A stretch of 25,770 nt of DNA, from the NCBI GenBank assembly GCA_025800435.1, contig JAOXRV010000666.1, positions 1 to 25,770 on the forward strand. The letters are read 5' to 3'. The first letter of the stretch is position 1; the number at the start of each line of letters is the position of its first letter. This DNA comes from Cellvibrionaceae bacterium (lineage in GTDB: Bacteria > Pseudomonadota > Gammaproteobacteria > Pseudomonadales > Cellvibrionaceae). The position numbers and the translations under genes are program-made. A model generated the notes under the pieces. The model was not told where the DNA came from. It was given only the letters and a program-made list of their open reading frames with translations, and did no database searches. Positions 1-8,780 of the stretch are shown here, in pieces.

Positions 1-887
1 CCCGCCGTTTCATATTTACCGGCCAGCAGTGCGGCCAAGGCTACTGCGCCGCCGGGCTCTAGCACCAGTTTTAGTTCGCACCAGGCAAAGTAGACCGCAG
101 CGGCAACTTCCGCATCACTGACGGTTAACACACTGTGCATATAGCGCTGCAAAATTGGAAAGGTCAACTCTCCAGGGCAAGGGGCCAATAGCGCATCGCA
201 AATACTCGTTTGTGAGCCGGCCAGGGTTTGGCGTTTACCGGCAGCGAAAGAGCGCTGGGTATCATTAAACTGTTCGGGCTCAACCCCAATACACTCGGGG
301 GTTTGCCCCTGTGCCAGGGCGATAAAGGTGCCGGCGGCCAAGCCACCGCCACCAATGGGTACCAGTACCGCATCCAGCTTATCGCACTGCTGTGCAATCT
401 CTAAACCCACCGTACCCTGGCCCGCAATAATATGGGGGTCATCATAAGAAGGCACCAATACAGCACCCCGCTCGGCCGCTATCTGCCTGGCAATTTGTTC
501 CCGATCCTGCCGGTAGCGATCGTAAAAAATAATTTCTGCACCGTAACTTTGTGTGTTTTCTATTTTTATTTTAGGCGCATCGGCAGGCATAACAATGGTA
601 GCGTGAACCCCTAATAACTGGGCGGCAGCGGCCACGCCCTGGGCGTGGTTGCCCGAAGACCAGGCCACTACGCCCTTGCTGCGCTCATTGGTATCGAGCT
701 GTACTAGGCGATTGTAGGCACCGCGAAATTTAAATGCTCCCACTCGTTGCAGGCTCTCGGCCTTGATATAAACCTCTGCCGCACAGCGGCGGTTAAGCTC
801 GGGGCTTTGCAACAAAGGGGTTTGCAAGGCCTTACCGGCAATGCGATCGGCGGCCAGCTCAATATCGCGGTAGCTAGTTTCAGACAC
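1..887 (-). CDS. Threonine/serine dehydratase, PLP fold type II (partial, C-terminus off window)
   Basis: The frame reads from a GTG at 887 down through base 1 without a stop, about 295 residues, so only a short C-terminal piece is missing. It is a fold-type-II PLP enzyme: AFKFRGA at residues 51-57 carries the Schiff-base lysine (K53), SSGNHAQG at 77-84 is the substrate/phosphate loop, and GGGGL at 179-183 is the PLP phosphate-binding glycine loop. The family deaminates L-threonine or L-serine to the 2-oxo acid plus ammonia; serine racemase and hydroxyaspartate ammonia-lyase are close relatives, so substrate is uncertain. The expected length of about 320 residues leaves no room for an ACT regulatory domain, suggesting the short catabolic type rather than classic IlvA. 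The GTG lies 2 bases past the tesB stop with a GAGAGA stretch just upstream, implying translation coupled to tesB. Confidence 0.85.
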   Translation of the reverse strand, partial: MSETSYRDIELAADRIAGKALQTPLLQSPELNRRCAAEVYIKAESLQRVGAFKFRGAYNRLVQLDTNERSKGVVAWSSGNHAQGVAAAAQLLGVHATIVMPADAPKIKIENTQSYGAEIIFYDRYRQDREQIARQIAAERGAVLVPSYDDPHIIAGQGTVGLEIAQQCDKLDAVLVPIGGGGLAAGTFIALAQGQTPECIGVEPEQFNDTQRSFAAGKRQTLAGSQTSICDALLAPCPGELTFPILQRYMHSVLTVSDAEVAAAVYFAWCELKLVLEPGGAVALAALLAGKYETA

Positions 888-889
888 GA

Positions 890-1750
890 TTAATCTCTCA
901 CCCGCACCAGGCCTTCTTGGGCAGCCGAAACTATCAACTGACCGTCATAGTTGTAAAAGCTGCCCCGATTAAAGGCGCGGCTGCCACCAGACCAGGGGCT
1001 ATCTAAACGGTAATAGATCCACTCATCCACCCGAAAGGGCCGGTGAAACCAAAGGCAGTGATCGAGGCTGGCACCTTGTATTTTTTCCATTAAACCCGGC
1101 TTACGGTGGGGGCGCAGGCCGGTGGTCATTAGTTTATAGTCGGAGATATAGGTCAACAGGGTGCGATGAGTACAAAGCCGATCATCGAGCTTGCCGTTAA
1201 ATTTAAACCAAAAGCCGTGCTCGGGTTCGGCGGGTTCTGGGTTTATTGGGTGCTGTGGATGGGTCGAGCGTATATCCACCATACTCAGCGGGAAAATAAA
1301 AGGTGGCTGCTTGTCTGGGTGCTGCTTAAAAATTTCTTTATTGCGCAGCTCGTCGCTGTCGATATCCTCTGGCCTTGGGATATCCGCTGGCAGATCGATT
1401 TGATGCTCTAGGCCCTGCTCTTGCTTTTGAAATGAAATTGAGCAATTAAAAATGGCAACACCATTTTGCTTGGCCACCACCCGGCGGGTGTTAAAACTGC
1501 CACCATCTCGAATCGCTTCCACATCGTAGATGATTGGGGCTTTGACATCACCGGGGCGTAGAAAATACCCGTGCATGGAGTGGGGCTGGCGCTCAATATC
1601 TACCGTACGGGCCGCCGCGTTGATCGCCTGGGCCAATACCTGGCCACCGTAAACCCTGGGCAGCGCCAGTGGCAGCGAATTGCCGCGAAATAAAAAGCGG
1701 TCCAGCTGTTCAACTTCGAGCGTGGCTTGTAATTGGTTGAGTCTATACAT
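890..1750 (-). CDS. tesB: Acyl-CoA thioesterase II
   Basis: A 286-residue protein, the same length as E. coli TesB, with the double-hotdog layout. It hydrolyses acyl-CoA to free fatty acid and CoA in the cytoplasm. The recalled E. coli catalytic triad Asp204/Thr228/Gln278 maps exactly: D204 in YISDYK, S228 in GASLDH (Ser for Thr, conservative), and Q278 in AAQEGL. The first hotdog shows GGQVLAQA and HSMHGYFLRPGD, typical of the family, and SLDHCLWFHRPF opens the second half. The ATG at 1750 lies 6 bases after the stop of the upstream GST gene, and the stop is followed 2 bases later by the dehydratase start, so the three genes are probably co-transcribed. No strong Shine-Dalgarno is visible; translational coupling is likely. 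Confidence 0.95.
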   Translation of the reverse strand: MYRLNQLQATLEVEQLDRFLFRGNSLPLALPRVYGGQVLAQAINAAARTVDIERQPHSMHGYFLRPGDVKAPIIYDVEAIRDGGSFNTRRVVAKQNGVAIFNCSISFQKQEQGLEHQIDLPADIPRPEDIDSDELRNKEIFKQHPDKQPPFIFPLSMVDIRSTHPQHPINPEPAEPEHGFWFKFNGKLDDRLCTHRTLLTYISDYKLMTTGLRPHRKPGLMEKIQGASLDHCLWFHRPFRVDEWIYYRLDSPWSGGSRAFNRGSFYNYDGQLIVSAAQEGLVRVRD

Positions 1751-1756
1751 AGCTAA

Positions 1757-2758
1757 CTATACGTTGCTTAAAATCGTCAGGCAGTCGGCACTGCCGAGTA
1801 TATTATCCAGTTCTGTTTTATCGGCTACCGCCTGGTATTTCGTCCGCAGTGCCAGCAGGGATTTAGCGTGATATTTTTGCGGCTTCTGCTGCCAGTTGCC
1901 ATCACCCAACTGCACACTAAATTCTTCTTGGCCAGCATTGATGGCGGCGGCATTGGCCGCGCTCCAGGGTAAAAAGTGCGCCCCCACTTGTTGTTTCAAA
2001 AATTCTAGCAAAGTTGGCGCGAGTTGCTCCCAGCTTTCAAACTCGCCTTCTATTCGCGGCCACAGCATGCGCTGAATCCAATCCATTAGATGGGGTGTGC
2101 GCGCTTCTATCAAGGCACCTGTGGTGGGGTCTGTCCAGGTGCAATACAACTGACCCCACAGGCCAAAATCCGCCAGACTGGGGCGGCCACCCATTAGATA
2201 GGGGCGCTCAGCCAGGTGTTTATTCAGTTGCTCAATGGCCTCTAGGAATGAGCCCTCGATAAGCGCTGCATTATTGTCGTTGGAGCCCACAAAGAACACC
2301 CGGCCCACCATATGCTGGCGCACCATTTCGGCCATTTGATTGTTTTCCTCTTCACTGGCACTGGGCTTCATCATCAGTGCCAAGCGGCGCGAGGAAGCGA
2401 TCTGGTCTACCTCGCGGGCCCAACGGTAGTGAAACATCCACTTATTACCCCACTCGTCCGCGAACTCTTCCAGTAGCTGGCTGATAAATTTAAGCGCTGG
2501 GTTTTGGGGGTAAATGGTGGTATCCGGGTGGGCCTGCTCCAGGGTTTCAATAATCGGGGTTGAATCCTGCAGTGCTTGATCTTCCTCATCCAACACCAGG
2601 GGAATAATGGGCAGCTTGGCGTGCCGCTGGTATTCAGCCTGGTTGTGCTCATTGCGGATAAGCCACTGATGAGGCAGGTTTTTATAGCGGCAGTAGGCCC
2701 GCACCTTAACCGAGTAAGGGGACATCTCTGCGCCGAAAATGCGGTAGTGCTTGGCCAT
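1757..2758 (-). CDS. Glutathione S-transferase family protein
   Basis: A 333-residue protein with an N-terminal thioredoxin-like GST domain: SPYS at residues 13-16 sits at the usual catalytic Ser/Cys position, P53 in IIPLV is the cis-proline, and DSTPI at 65-69 is the glutathione gamma-glutamyl-binding motif. An all-helical C-terminal domain follows (ADFGLWGQLY is typical). It is clearly longer than a standard GST of about 200-230 residues; the extra C-terminal 100 or so residues have no motif I recognise. Substrate is unknown; the family covers detoxification, dehalogenation and isomerisation. The start is well supported by AAGGA 7 bases before the ATG. It is the first gene of the GST-tesB-dehydratase group. 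It lies downstream of the polysaccharide operon on the same strand, separated by 162 bases. Confidence 0.85.
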   Translation of the reverse strand: MAKHYRIFGAEMSPYSVKVRAYCRYKNLPHQWLIRNEHNQAEYQRHAKLPIIPLVLDEEDQALQDSTPIIETLEQAHPDTTIYPQNPALKFISQLLEEFADEWGNKWMFHYRWAREVDQIASSRRLALMMKPSASEEENNQMAEMVRQHMVGRVFFVGSNDNNAALIEGSFLEAIEQLNKHLAERPYLMGGRPSLADFGLWGQLYCTWTDPTTGALIEARTPHLMDWIQRMLWPRIEGEFESWEQLAPTLLEFLKQQVGAHFLPWSAANAAAINAGQEEFSVQLGDGNWQQKPQKYHAKSLLALRTKYQAVADKTELDNILGSADCLTILSNV

Positions 2759-2861
2759 GGGTGGTTCCTTCTTGCTAGGGCACCCACTTTACTGAGGCCA
2801 CAGCCAAAGAACAATATCCCTTTAACCAAGAATACGGCGATTTTGGCCTAGGGACCTCTTA

Positions 2862-2896
2862 ATATCCAGGCTTTTCGGGCTTGCTCAGGCGGATAT
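2862..2896. repeat. Short inverted repeat in the gap between the glycan operon and the GST gene
   Basis: ATATCC at 2862-2867 is mirrored by GGATAT at 2891-2896 around a 23-base loop containing further GGC-rich sequence. It lies after the end of the WbsX gene. There is no T-tract, so it is at best a weak or Rho-assisted end of the long operon. Nothing else stands out in 2759-2920, and I could not pick a convincing promoter for the GST gene there. Confidence 0.25.
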
Positions 2897-2920
2897 CACC
2901 TCACTTTATGCGAATTGCCA

Positions 2921-4048
2921 CTACGTCAGCTGGGATTTTACAGCTTGTATGGCTTCGAGGTAGCCATAGTGATGGCGGGTATCCGGTTCTAGGTAGGCGG
3001 CCTCGGACCACTCATTCCAAGCGTTGATAAACAAAAGGTCTGCACCTCTGGCTTTTTCCAATTCCACCAGTCGACTCAGGCCTTCAAAAAAGGTTTGCGG
3101 GTTGGCGCCGCTGAGGTATTTGGCTTTATCCCCATAGCGGGCGCCGTTGTCCCAATCCACCACCAGCGATTGATAGGTATTGCTGGGTAAATTGGGCGAC
3201 TGATCGATAAGGTGCTGCCACAGCGCCTCGTAATCGTAGCTTTGGTGCTGATCTATTTTGTACTTTAAACCGGAGATGGGCCGCTGCATGGACTCGGGCA
3301 GTGCCCGCAGCAATGGCTCTAACATCGCTTTAAGCGGTGATGCCTGGCGCGCCTGGGCATTAAAATAGGCCCGAGGCTGAAACTGCATCTTCGCATCAAA
3401 GTGTTTAAATACCTTGGCGCTGTTGGCCAGCGGGTAGGATTCTAAACCAATCCAATAGATACCATCGTGGCCTGCAGCTCGGGCACGCTCGTGAAAAAAC
3501 GCCTTGTATTCATCAAAAAAGGGGAAGATCTCTGGGCGATAAAGGCACAGTACGGGCATTTTGTTTTTACGTAAGTAGCGGGGGTCGCTAAAAAACGTAT
3601 TGAGGTAATCAAAGTGTTTACGCCAAATATCGCGATCGGGATTCTCGGTTTGCTTAATTAAAATTTCAGGGTCGCCAACCCACTGACGGGTCCAGGTTTC
3701 ATTTGCCCAGGTAATGCAGTACTTTAATTTGTGCTGTTTGTTTGCGTGAAAATGACGCAGGGGCTCATCCAGCAGTAGCTGGCCATCAAACCAATAATGA
3801 TAAAAATTGAAGCCATCCAAGCCGTAGTGCGAGGCCAGCTCCGCTTGGTGATCTACTACTTGGGGTTGGGATTGATCATAGTAAAAATCACCTAAAGGTA
3901 CGCGCGGCTGCACCTGATCTTCGCCGACTGCCTTGGCATCTTGCACCAGTTGCCAATCGGTAAAGCCCTCGCCCCACCAGCTATCGTTCTGTTCAATAGG
4001 ATAAAATTGCGGAAAATAAAATGCGAATAGATTCATCAGCTCAGCCAA
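2921..4048 (-). CDS. WbsX / GH99-like domain protein (polysaccharide assembly)
   Basis: A protein of 375 residues from a TTG at 4048, or 371 from an ATG at 4036. It matches the WbsX-type family (related to GH99 and annotated as glycosyltransferase WbsX) found in O-antigen and capsule loci: it opens with FAFYFPQFYPI and WWGEGFTDW, has WANETWTRQW at about 114-123 and FINAWNEWSEAAYLEP near the end, all hallmark aromatic/acidic stretches of this family. No signal peptide is seen, so it acts in the cytoplasm; whether it transfers or trims sugars is not settled for the family. AAGGGA lies 5 bases before the TTG, while the internal ATG shares its A with the stop of the upstream gene (TGATG), so either start is possible. 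It is the last gene of the glycan operon. Confidence 0.8.
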   Translation of the reverse strand: MAELMNLFAFYFPQFYPIEQNDSWWGEGFTDWQLVQDAKAVGEDQVQPRVPLGDFYYDQSQPQVVDHQAELASHYGLDGFNFYHYWFDGQLLLDEPLRHFHANKQHKLKYCITWANETWTRQWVGDPEILIKQTENPDRDIWRKHFDYLNTFFSDPRYLRKNKMPVLCLYRPEIFPFFDEYKAFFHERARAAGHDGIYWIGLESYPLANSAKVFKHFDAKMQFQPRAYFNAQARQASPLKAMLEPLLRALPESMQRPISGLKYKIDQHQSYDYEALWQHLIDQSPNLPSNTYQSLVVDWDNGARYGDKAKYLSGANPQTFFEGLSRLVELEKARGADLLFINAWNEWSEAAYLEPDTRHHYGYLEAIQAVKSQLT

Positions 4049-6252
4049 GCAGTTCCCTTGCGTAATAGCCAGGCTAAGGGCCTACGCACTATTGGTGTCA
4101 ATCGAGGTGATTTAGACAATTTGCTGTGACTGTAGTTCAGGAACTCGCGCAGCACTTGGCGATAGGGAGTTTGTCGGTCAATATACAAACTGGCCATCTC
4201 TGTTTGCTGGGCACCTTGTCGATAAGGATTGTTAAAACTGCGGCGGCCAAGATGATAACGGCGTAGAGTATCGGCCAGTGGCGCCAAACGAGCATAGTCT
4301 GCCATCATTTCAGTCGCACTGCGGGCGCGGCTTTGCTGCAAGGTCTGTGTTACTCGGGTCAATTGCTCAGGCTCAGACTTTAGTTCATTTAATTTTTCCA
4401 GCAAGCGATCTGCGCTAGGCTCAATTAGCCAACCGTTTTGGCCTGGCTTAACCCTGTCGGCAAAAGCACCAAGATTCGTCGCCACAACGGGTATACCTGC
4501 CGCCCAAAGCTCGCTTAAAGTATAGCTAAAAGTCTCGGGTACTATTGATAGCAGCACCCCAAGATCTGCATTGATGGCAGCCAATTGCGCAGGCAGCTGA
4601 TCGTGCTGATAATGGTCGATAACCTCGATGCCCGCCATATTTTTGTAGCGGCCGCCTGATTCACCAGTACCCAACAAGCTTAGATCGGCAATGCTAAGCA
4701 ACTGATCCAGCGAGTCTTTAAGAATTTCTTCGCCCTTAATTTTTGCCAAGCTACCCAGTATTACTATTTTTAATTTGTCACCCGTCTCACTATTAAGCTG
4801 CTTAACGGCATCTAAATTTTTAATAAGCGCCGGTTTCAATCCGTGCTCAATAATATGAATGTCTTTGCCGGCTAAGGCCGGTATTAACTCGCGATAGCGA
4901 TCCGCAACCGACTGACACGGGGCAGCTATTTGAATATTACTCGGTTGCAATAAATCACTGTAGAGCGGGCGCAAAGCCTCCCAGTGCTGGTCGCTAACAT
5001 TATTAAAAAATTTATGGTGAGGGTTTTCTTTATTGCACTGAGCCTGACGCTTAGCATCACAGCTGTGACAGGGACCAGAAAACGTTGCCACTAAGGCAGG
5101 GCAAAAAGGATAAAAGTCGTGCAGGACTACGGTTGTGGGCAAACCGCTTCGCAATACATCTAGAGACTGGCCAATGAGCGAGGAAACCAAAATACGCTCC
5201 ACCCCATAATCCGCAATAACTTCTTCGAGTATTTGCTGATACTGCCAGTGCTTGGTTTCAGTAGCCGCAATCGCTTCACCCAACAGCCACTGTTTAAGGG
5301 GCACACCCATCTGAGCGCTGTGATACAGGGCAATGGATTGACCAAATGCATCCCAACTGCCCAACGGCCGCAGAACTAAATTGCGGTGCTGACTATCGCC
5401 GCCGATCGCATCTTCTACCCAGCGCCCCAGTCCACCTCCCCAGCTGTGGGCGATATGCAACTGCACCGGCAGCACTGGCTGTAATAATGGTGGTAGCTCT
5501 GCCCGGCTGTTGACATCGGCCAAGGCATACTGAGCTGGACCCATCGGGTGCTGCTCGACAACATTGTTGAGCGCTATGGGATTTAGGTGATCAGTATTAA
5601 ATAACTCTGGGGGCAGCTGGCTATCATCTACATAAACTTGATCGCAGGCCAGCAATAGCCCCTTGGCTTTTGCCAAAATAAACAATTCACGATCACTGCT
5701 GGCCTGTGCAATACAATCGACCCAGTGCTGGCCTTTGAATAAGGCAGCGGCCGGGGGAAGGTGGGGCAAATCATAGTTATCGCCCAAGGCAAACTCAGAC
5801 ACCCACTGGTCTAAAGCATCTACCGCTAAACCCGGTTGGCTAATGGGCGCCGGGGTAACACTATTTAGTGGGTGGCAGGCACTTAATGGGCAGATCGCCA
5901 GGGCCTGTTCGCCCCCATCCTGTGGCAGTTGGCTGAGTAAGCGCAAGGGCCAAGCTAGCGGCGCATTGGCCGCCAAGTGTATAAATGCAGTGGCGCCACC
6001 ACTATAGGCGCAGGCCATTAATATATCTAACCAATAATTTTTTAAATTGGGCTCGGCCAAGCCTAATTTAACCGCATAACCTTGTTCTGTTAATGCCCCT
6101 GCAAGGCTGGAACCGCCTGGTAACAATAGCGTTATTGCCGAATTGAGTGCACTTGCCTTTAGTTTATTAGCCGCCGCCAACACCTGTTCGAGATCTTCGC
6201 TGTAGGCTAACAGCACCACGGCTGGGTTCAATTGCGCACTGGGCTCGGACAT
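4036..6252 (-). CDS. Glycosyltransferase: decayed GT2-like N-domain fused to GT4 domain
   Basis: A 738-residue protein. Residues about 265-640 are a GT-B, GT4-type glycosyltransferase: GGGLGR at 272-277 is the N-terminal glycine loop, and PETFSYTLSELWAAGIPVV at about 572-590 holds the C-terminal E-x7-E motif (E573, E581) that binds the nucleotide-sugar. Residues about 11-215 align by eye with the GT2 domain of the gene at 7497-8780, but the metal-binding NADTE is replaced by AANAP, so this part looks inactive. Four cysteines (384, 395, 398, 406) form a possible metal site. It presumably adds a sugar to the cytoplasmic lipid-linked glycan. The ATG at 6252 lies 21 bases after the preceding gene; its stop overlaps the WbsX start. 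Donor and linkage cannot be told. Confidence 0.85.
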   Translation of the reverse strand: MSEPSAQLNPAVVLLAYSEDLEQVLAAANKLKASALNSAITLLLPGGSSLAGALTEQGYAVKLGLAEPNLKNYWLDILMACAYSGGATAFIHLAANAPLAWPLRLLSQLPQDGGEQALAICPLSACHPLNSVTPAPISQPGLAVDALDQWVSEFALGDNYDLPHLPPAAALFKGQHWVDCIAQASSDRELFILAKAKGLLLACDQVYVDDSQLPPELFNTDHLNPIALNNVVEQHPMGPAQYALADVNSRAELPPLLQPVLPVQLHIAHSWGGGLGRWVEDAIGGDSQHRNLVLRPLGSWDAFGQSIALYHSAQMGVPLKQWLLGEAIAATETKHWQYQQILEEVIADYGVERILVSSLIGQSLDVLRSGLPTTVVLHDFYPFCPALVATFSGPCHSCDAKRQAQCNKENPHHKFFNNVSDQHWEALRPLYSDLLQPSNIQIAAPCQSVADRYRELIPALAGKDIHIIEHGLKPALIKNLDAVKQLNSETGDKLKIVILGSLAKIKGEEILKDSLDQLLSIADLSLLGTGESGGRYKNMAGIEVIDHYQHDQLPAQLAAINADLGVLLSIVPETFSYTLSELWAAGIPVVATNLGAFADRVKPGQNGWLIEPSADRLLEKLNELKSEPEQLTRVTQTLQQSRARSATEMMADYARLAPLADTLRRYHLGRRSFNNPYRQGAQQTEMASLYIDRQTPYRQVLREFLNYSHSKLSKSPRLTPIVRRPLAWLLRKGTAWLS

Positions 6253-6273
6253 GGCGGTGGCGACTCCCTCAAG

Positions 6274-7500
6274 CTAGGCCGCGTGCTTGGCGATATTGCG
6301 CATAATAAACGCAAAGCCTTTAAGCAATATGCGCTTAAAGCCATTGACTGCCCGATGCGAGCTGGCAACATGGTCAAAGTAGTGAGACATATCCGACATC
6401 ACCACTTTAAAACCAGCACCTGGGCTAACACTCACCACCCCGAAGGTGTCCGGCTCAAGTATTTGCTCGGGTATCACATGCTCGCGGTAGCTGCTTTTGC
6501 GACCGTCCCGATCGAACTGGGAAAACGGATTGGGAAAGCTGTATTGGTAATTGGGGCGGGTACGATAAATAAGCCGCTGAGTATCCGTAATTTTATCGCC
6601 ATTATCAAAAAATGCGTACTTAGAAGGTATGCGGCCCAGCTCGCTCTGGCCATAGCGTTCACACTCGGCAATATACCATTCGCGCATGGCCCACAGGGTT
6701 TTATTATCCTTGGCGTATTTTTTTAACATGCCCTCTTGGTCACCGCTGTCAAAACCTGAAAAGTGATAAAAACACAGCGGTAAGCCATTAACGGTGAAGC
6801 CATTATCAAAGTCGCCAGCGACTTCACGCTTGGATATATTCCAAGTGGCGACATTAAAAATTGGTTTGCGTAAAACTTTTAAATCATCAAAAAAGCAAGG
6901 GGCCAGATTTACCCATTTCTGATCGGTAAACAAACCCATGGGGCGATCATCACGGCAGTAATCTCGCAGGCGATCACGCCACCACTGGGCAAAGCGACGC
7001 CCCTCTGGGCGATTGGCCACACCGAGAAAGCCGAGATTAAACACGCCGTACTTAAGACTGCACATCTCATTGTCGAGAATGCCATCGACCGTGGTCTCGG
7101 GCTCGGTTTGATGGGGGGTTAATACCACGCTGTGTTGGTCTAACTCTGCACACAGTTCTTCTAAGGTATCAAACAAGGCCATATCCGGGTCAAAGTAAAA
7201 CACCTTGTCGGCATTGTGCTGTTCAAAGATATATTCAAGCCCCAAGCCTTTTACTGCCGTACAAAGCTCCACCACTCGGTGAGAGAACACCCAGGCGGGA
7301 AAGTTATCGACTGGCAGGTCTTCAGCATAAATAATCGTATCAAAAGGCTCCTGAGCCAGATCAAAGCCCTCGGGCAAATCATCGGATAACAACAGGTGAA
7401 ACTGCGTATCCGGGCTATATTTTTTGACCGAATGGGCCAGCACCCTTGCCTTGGGTAAGTAATTAGCAGTAATACTGGTATAGGTGTGTACAGAACTCAT
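6274..7500 (-). CDS. GT8-like / GT-A fold glycosyltransferase
   Basis: A 408-residue cytoplasmic protein with a GT-A fold. FYFDPDMALF around residues 101-110 contains the DxD metal-binding motif (D104-P-D106), preceded by a strand-helix pattern and SHRVVELCTAVKG at about 73-85. FTDQKWVNLAP at 191-201 and FYHFSGF at 244-250 resemble the C-terminal half of GT8-type enzymes, where the histidine also helps bind metal. The family transfers a sugar from a nucleotide donor, usually with retention; the actual sugar is unknown. Its ATG overlaps the stop of the preceding GT2 gene by four bases (ATGA), a strong sign of coupled translation. Residues after about 290 have no recognised motif and may bind the acceptor or other assembly proteins. 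Confidence 0.75.
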   Translation of the reverse strand: MSSVHTYTSITANYLPKARVLAHSVKKYSPDTQFHLLLSDDLPEGFDLAQEPFDTIIYAEDLPVDNFPAWVFSHRVVELCTAVKGLGLEYIFEQHNADKVFYFDPDMALFDTLEELCAELDQHSVVLTPHQTEPETTVDGILDNEMCSLKYGVFNLGFLGVANRPEGRRFAQWWRDRLRDYCRDDRPMGLFTDQKWVNLAPCFFDDLKVLRKPIFNVATWNISKREVAGDFDNGFTVNGLPLCFYHFSGFDSGDQEGMLKKYAKDNKTLWAMREWYIAECERYGQSELGRIPSKYAFFDNGDKITDTQRLIYRTRPNYQYSFPNPFSQFDRDGRKSSYREHVIPEQILEPDTFGVVSVSPGAGFKVVMSDMSHYFDHVASSHRAVNGFKRILLKGFAFIMRNIAKHAA

Positions 7501-8780
7501 TTTTTTTCCAAGATATTTCTAATCCACTGGGTATAACGCCAACTGCGGCTATTGTATACGGCCTGCAATTCGGCCTTTTTGGCTTCCAGCTCAATCTCAC
7601 TTGCTTCCAATCGTGCATTTATTTGTTGCAGCTGCGCCAATCGATCTAAGGCCTGCTGACTGACCTTTGCCAAGGCTGCATCTGTGCTTTGCAGCTGCTC
7701 TGTGCTTGCTTGCAGCTGCTCTATAGTTGTTTGCAGCGATCGTTCACGCTCTTCCAGATAGTGTCTTGCCTCTTTTAACTGGGCGTCGCACTGCAAAAAC
7801 TGCATTCGTTCATTGCTGAGTATTTTAGCGGTGTTATTAAGACTTTTACGTGCGCCAAGCAGCCGTCTACGAATAGCATCGCGGCTAAAGCGCAATGCGC
7901 TAACGACTTCAGTCGTTAAAGCTGGGTTTTGGCTAAGGCGAAAATCATCCACTTTGTCACGTAATTCACAGGCGGGGTCTGTATCGACAAATGCAGTAAC
8001 TTCATCCTCATATTGAGGGTAGCGTTTGTGCAATACCTCTGCGCCATTAGCTTTTAATGCCTCGGCATCTTCCCCAAAACTAGCGCCGCCATGATGGGCC
8101 ACATACACATCGGCAGCGAGTACATTGCCAAAACCGGCATGCTTGGCGCGCATAGAAAAGTCACACTCTTCTCCATAACCTCTGCCAAACGCGTCTTCAT
8201 CAAACAGCCCCAGCACATTCAAGGCGCTGCGCTTAATGTACATACAAAAACCCACCGCCGTGGGCAACTCTATGCACTGGCCACGGTTTACTTTGGCGAA
8301 GTCTTCATCCAGCAACTTTAGATCTAGCTGCCGTACTGGCTCAGCTTCGTGGAAAATACTGGGGTAGCTACAAACCGTGGCATTATTGGAAAACGGTGTG
8401 ACAGTGGCGACTTCTCTGTCACTGTAAGCACAGGCTGCGAGTCGCGCCACCCAATCACCCTGCACTTCGGTATCCGCGTTAAGTAAAATTACATCGTGGC
8501 CGGGGTTAAGTAACATGCCCCTATTGACAGATTTAACAAAACCTTGGTTTTCTTGATTGACAATAAGGGTAGTATTAGATCGCTGTTCGAGGCTGTGGCA
8601 ATACTCCACCAGCTCGGGCTCAGGCGAGGCATCCAATACCATAATAAGCTCTACATTATCGTCGAGCTCACTGGCGTACACAGATTCCAGACACTGCTTA
8701 GTCAACTGGTAGTTTTTGTAAACCGGTACAATTATATCAATAGCTGTGGGTTTAGTTTTTACTTGGCTTAGCTGGCTCAT
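7497..8780 (-). CDS. GT2 family glycosyltransferase with C-terminal coiled coil
   Basis: A 427-residue protein. Residues 13-240 are a GT2 (GT-A) domain: IDIIVPVYKNYQLT at the start, NADTE at 101-105 as the metal/nucleotide site, TPFSNNAT at 128-135, FDEDAFGRGYGEECDF at about 193-208 (acceptor and catalytic region), and HHGG at 229-232. This pattern resembles rhamnosyl and related transferases of O-antigen clusters. Residues about 315-408 are a long coiled coil, partly built of near-repeats of the heptad EQLQ(A/S)ST, visible in DNA as two copies of a 13-base word 21 bases apart (7689-7701 and 7710-7722). The end carries SRSWRYT at 411-417, a tail seen in many polysaccharide glycosyltransferases. 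ATGA overlaps join it to both neighbours. The coiled coil may dock partner enzymes. Confidence 0.88.
   Translation of the reverse strand: MSQLSQVKTKPTAIDIIVPVYKNYQLTKQCLESVYASELDDNVELIMVLDASPEPELVEYCHSLEQRSNTTLIVNQENQGFVKSVNRGMLLNPGHDVILLNADTEVQGDWVARLAACAYSDREVATVTPFSNNATVCSYPSIFHEAEPVRQLDLKLLDEDFAKVNRGQCIELPTAVGFCMYIKRSALNVLGLFDEDAFGRGYGEECDFSMRAKHAGFGNVLAADVYVAHHGGASFGEDAEALKANGAEVLHKRYPQYEDEVTAFVDTDPACELRDKVDDFRLSQNPALTTEVVSALRFSRDAIRRRLLGARKSLNNTAKILSNERMQFLQCDAQLKEARHYLEERERSLQTTIEQLQASTEQLQSTDAALAKVSQQALDRLAQLQQINARLEASEIELEAKKAELQAVYNSRSWRYTQWIRNILEKK

Noticed and set aside
2407..2829. 140-codon minus-strand frame
   Set aside because: Overlaps the GST gene in another frame; the GST frame has clear motifs and a good ribosome site.
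6232..6726. 164-codon plus-strand open frame
   Set aside because: Antisense to the end of the GT8-like gene, no recognisable domain and no ribosome site; treated as a shadow.
7681..7725. Possible tandem repeat or mobile repeat in the GT2 gene
   Set aside because: The 21-base period equals one coiled-coil heptad, so it is explained by the protein repeat EQLQ(A/S)ST.
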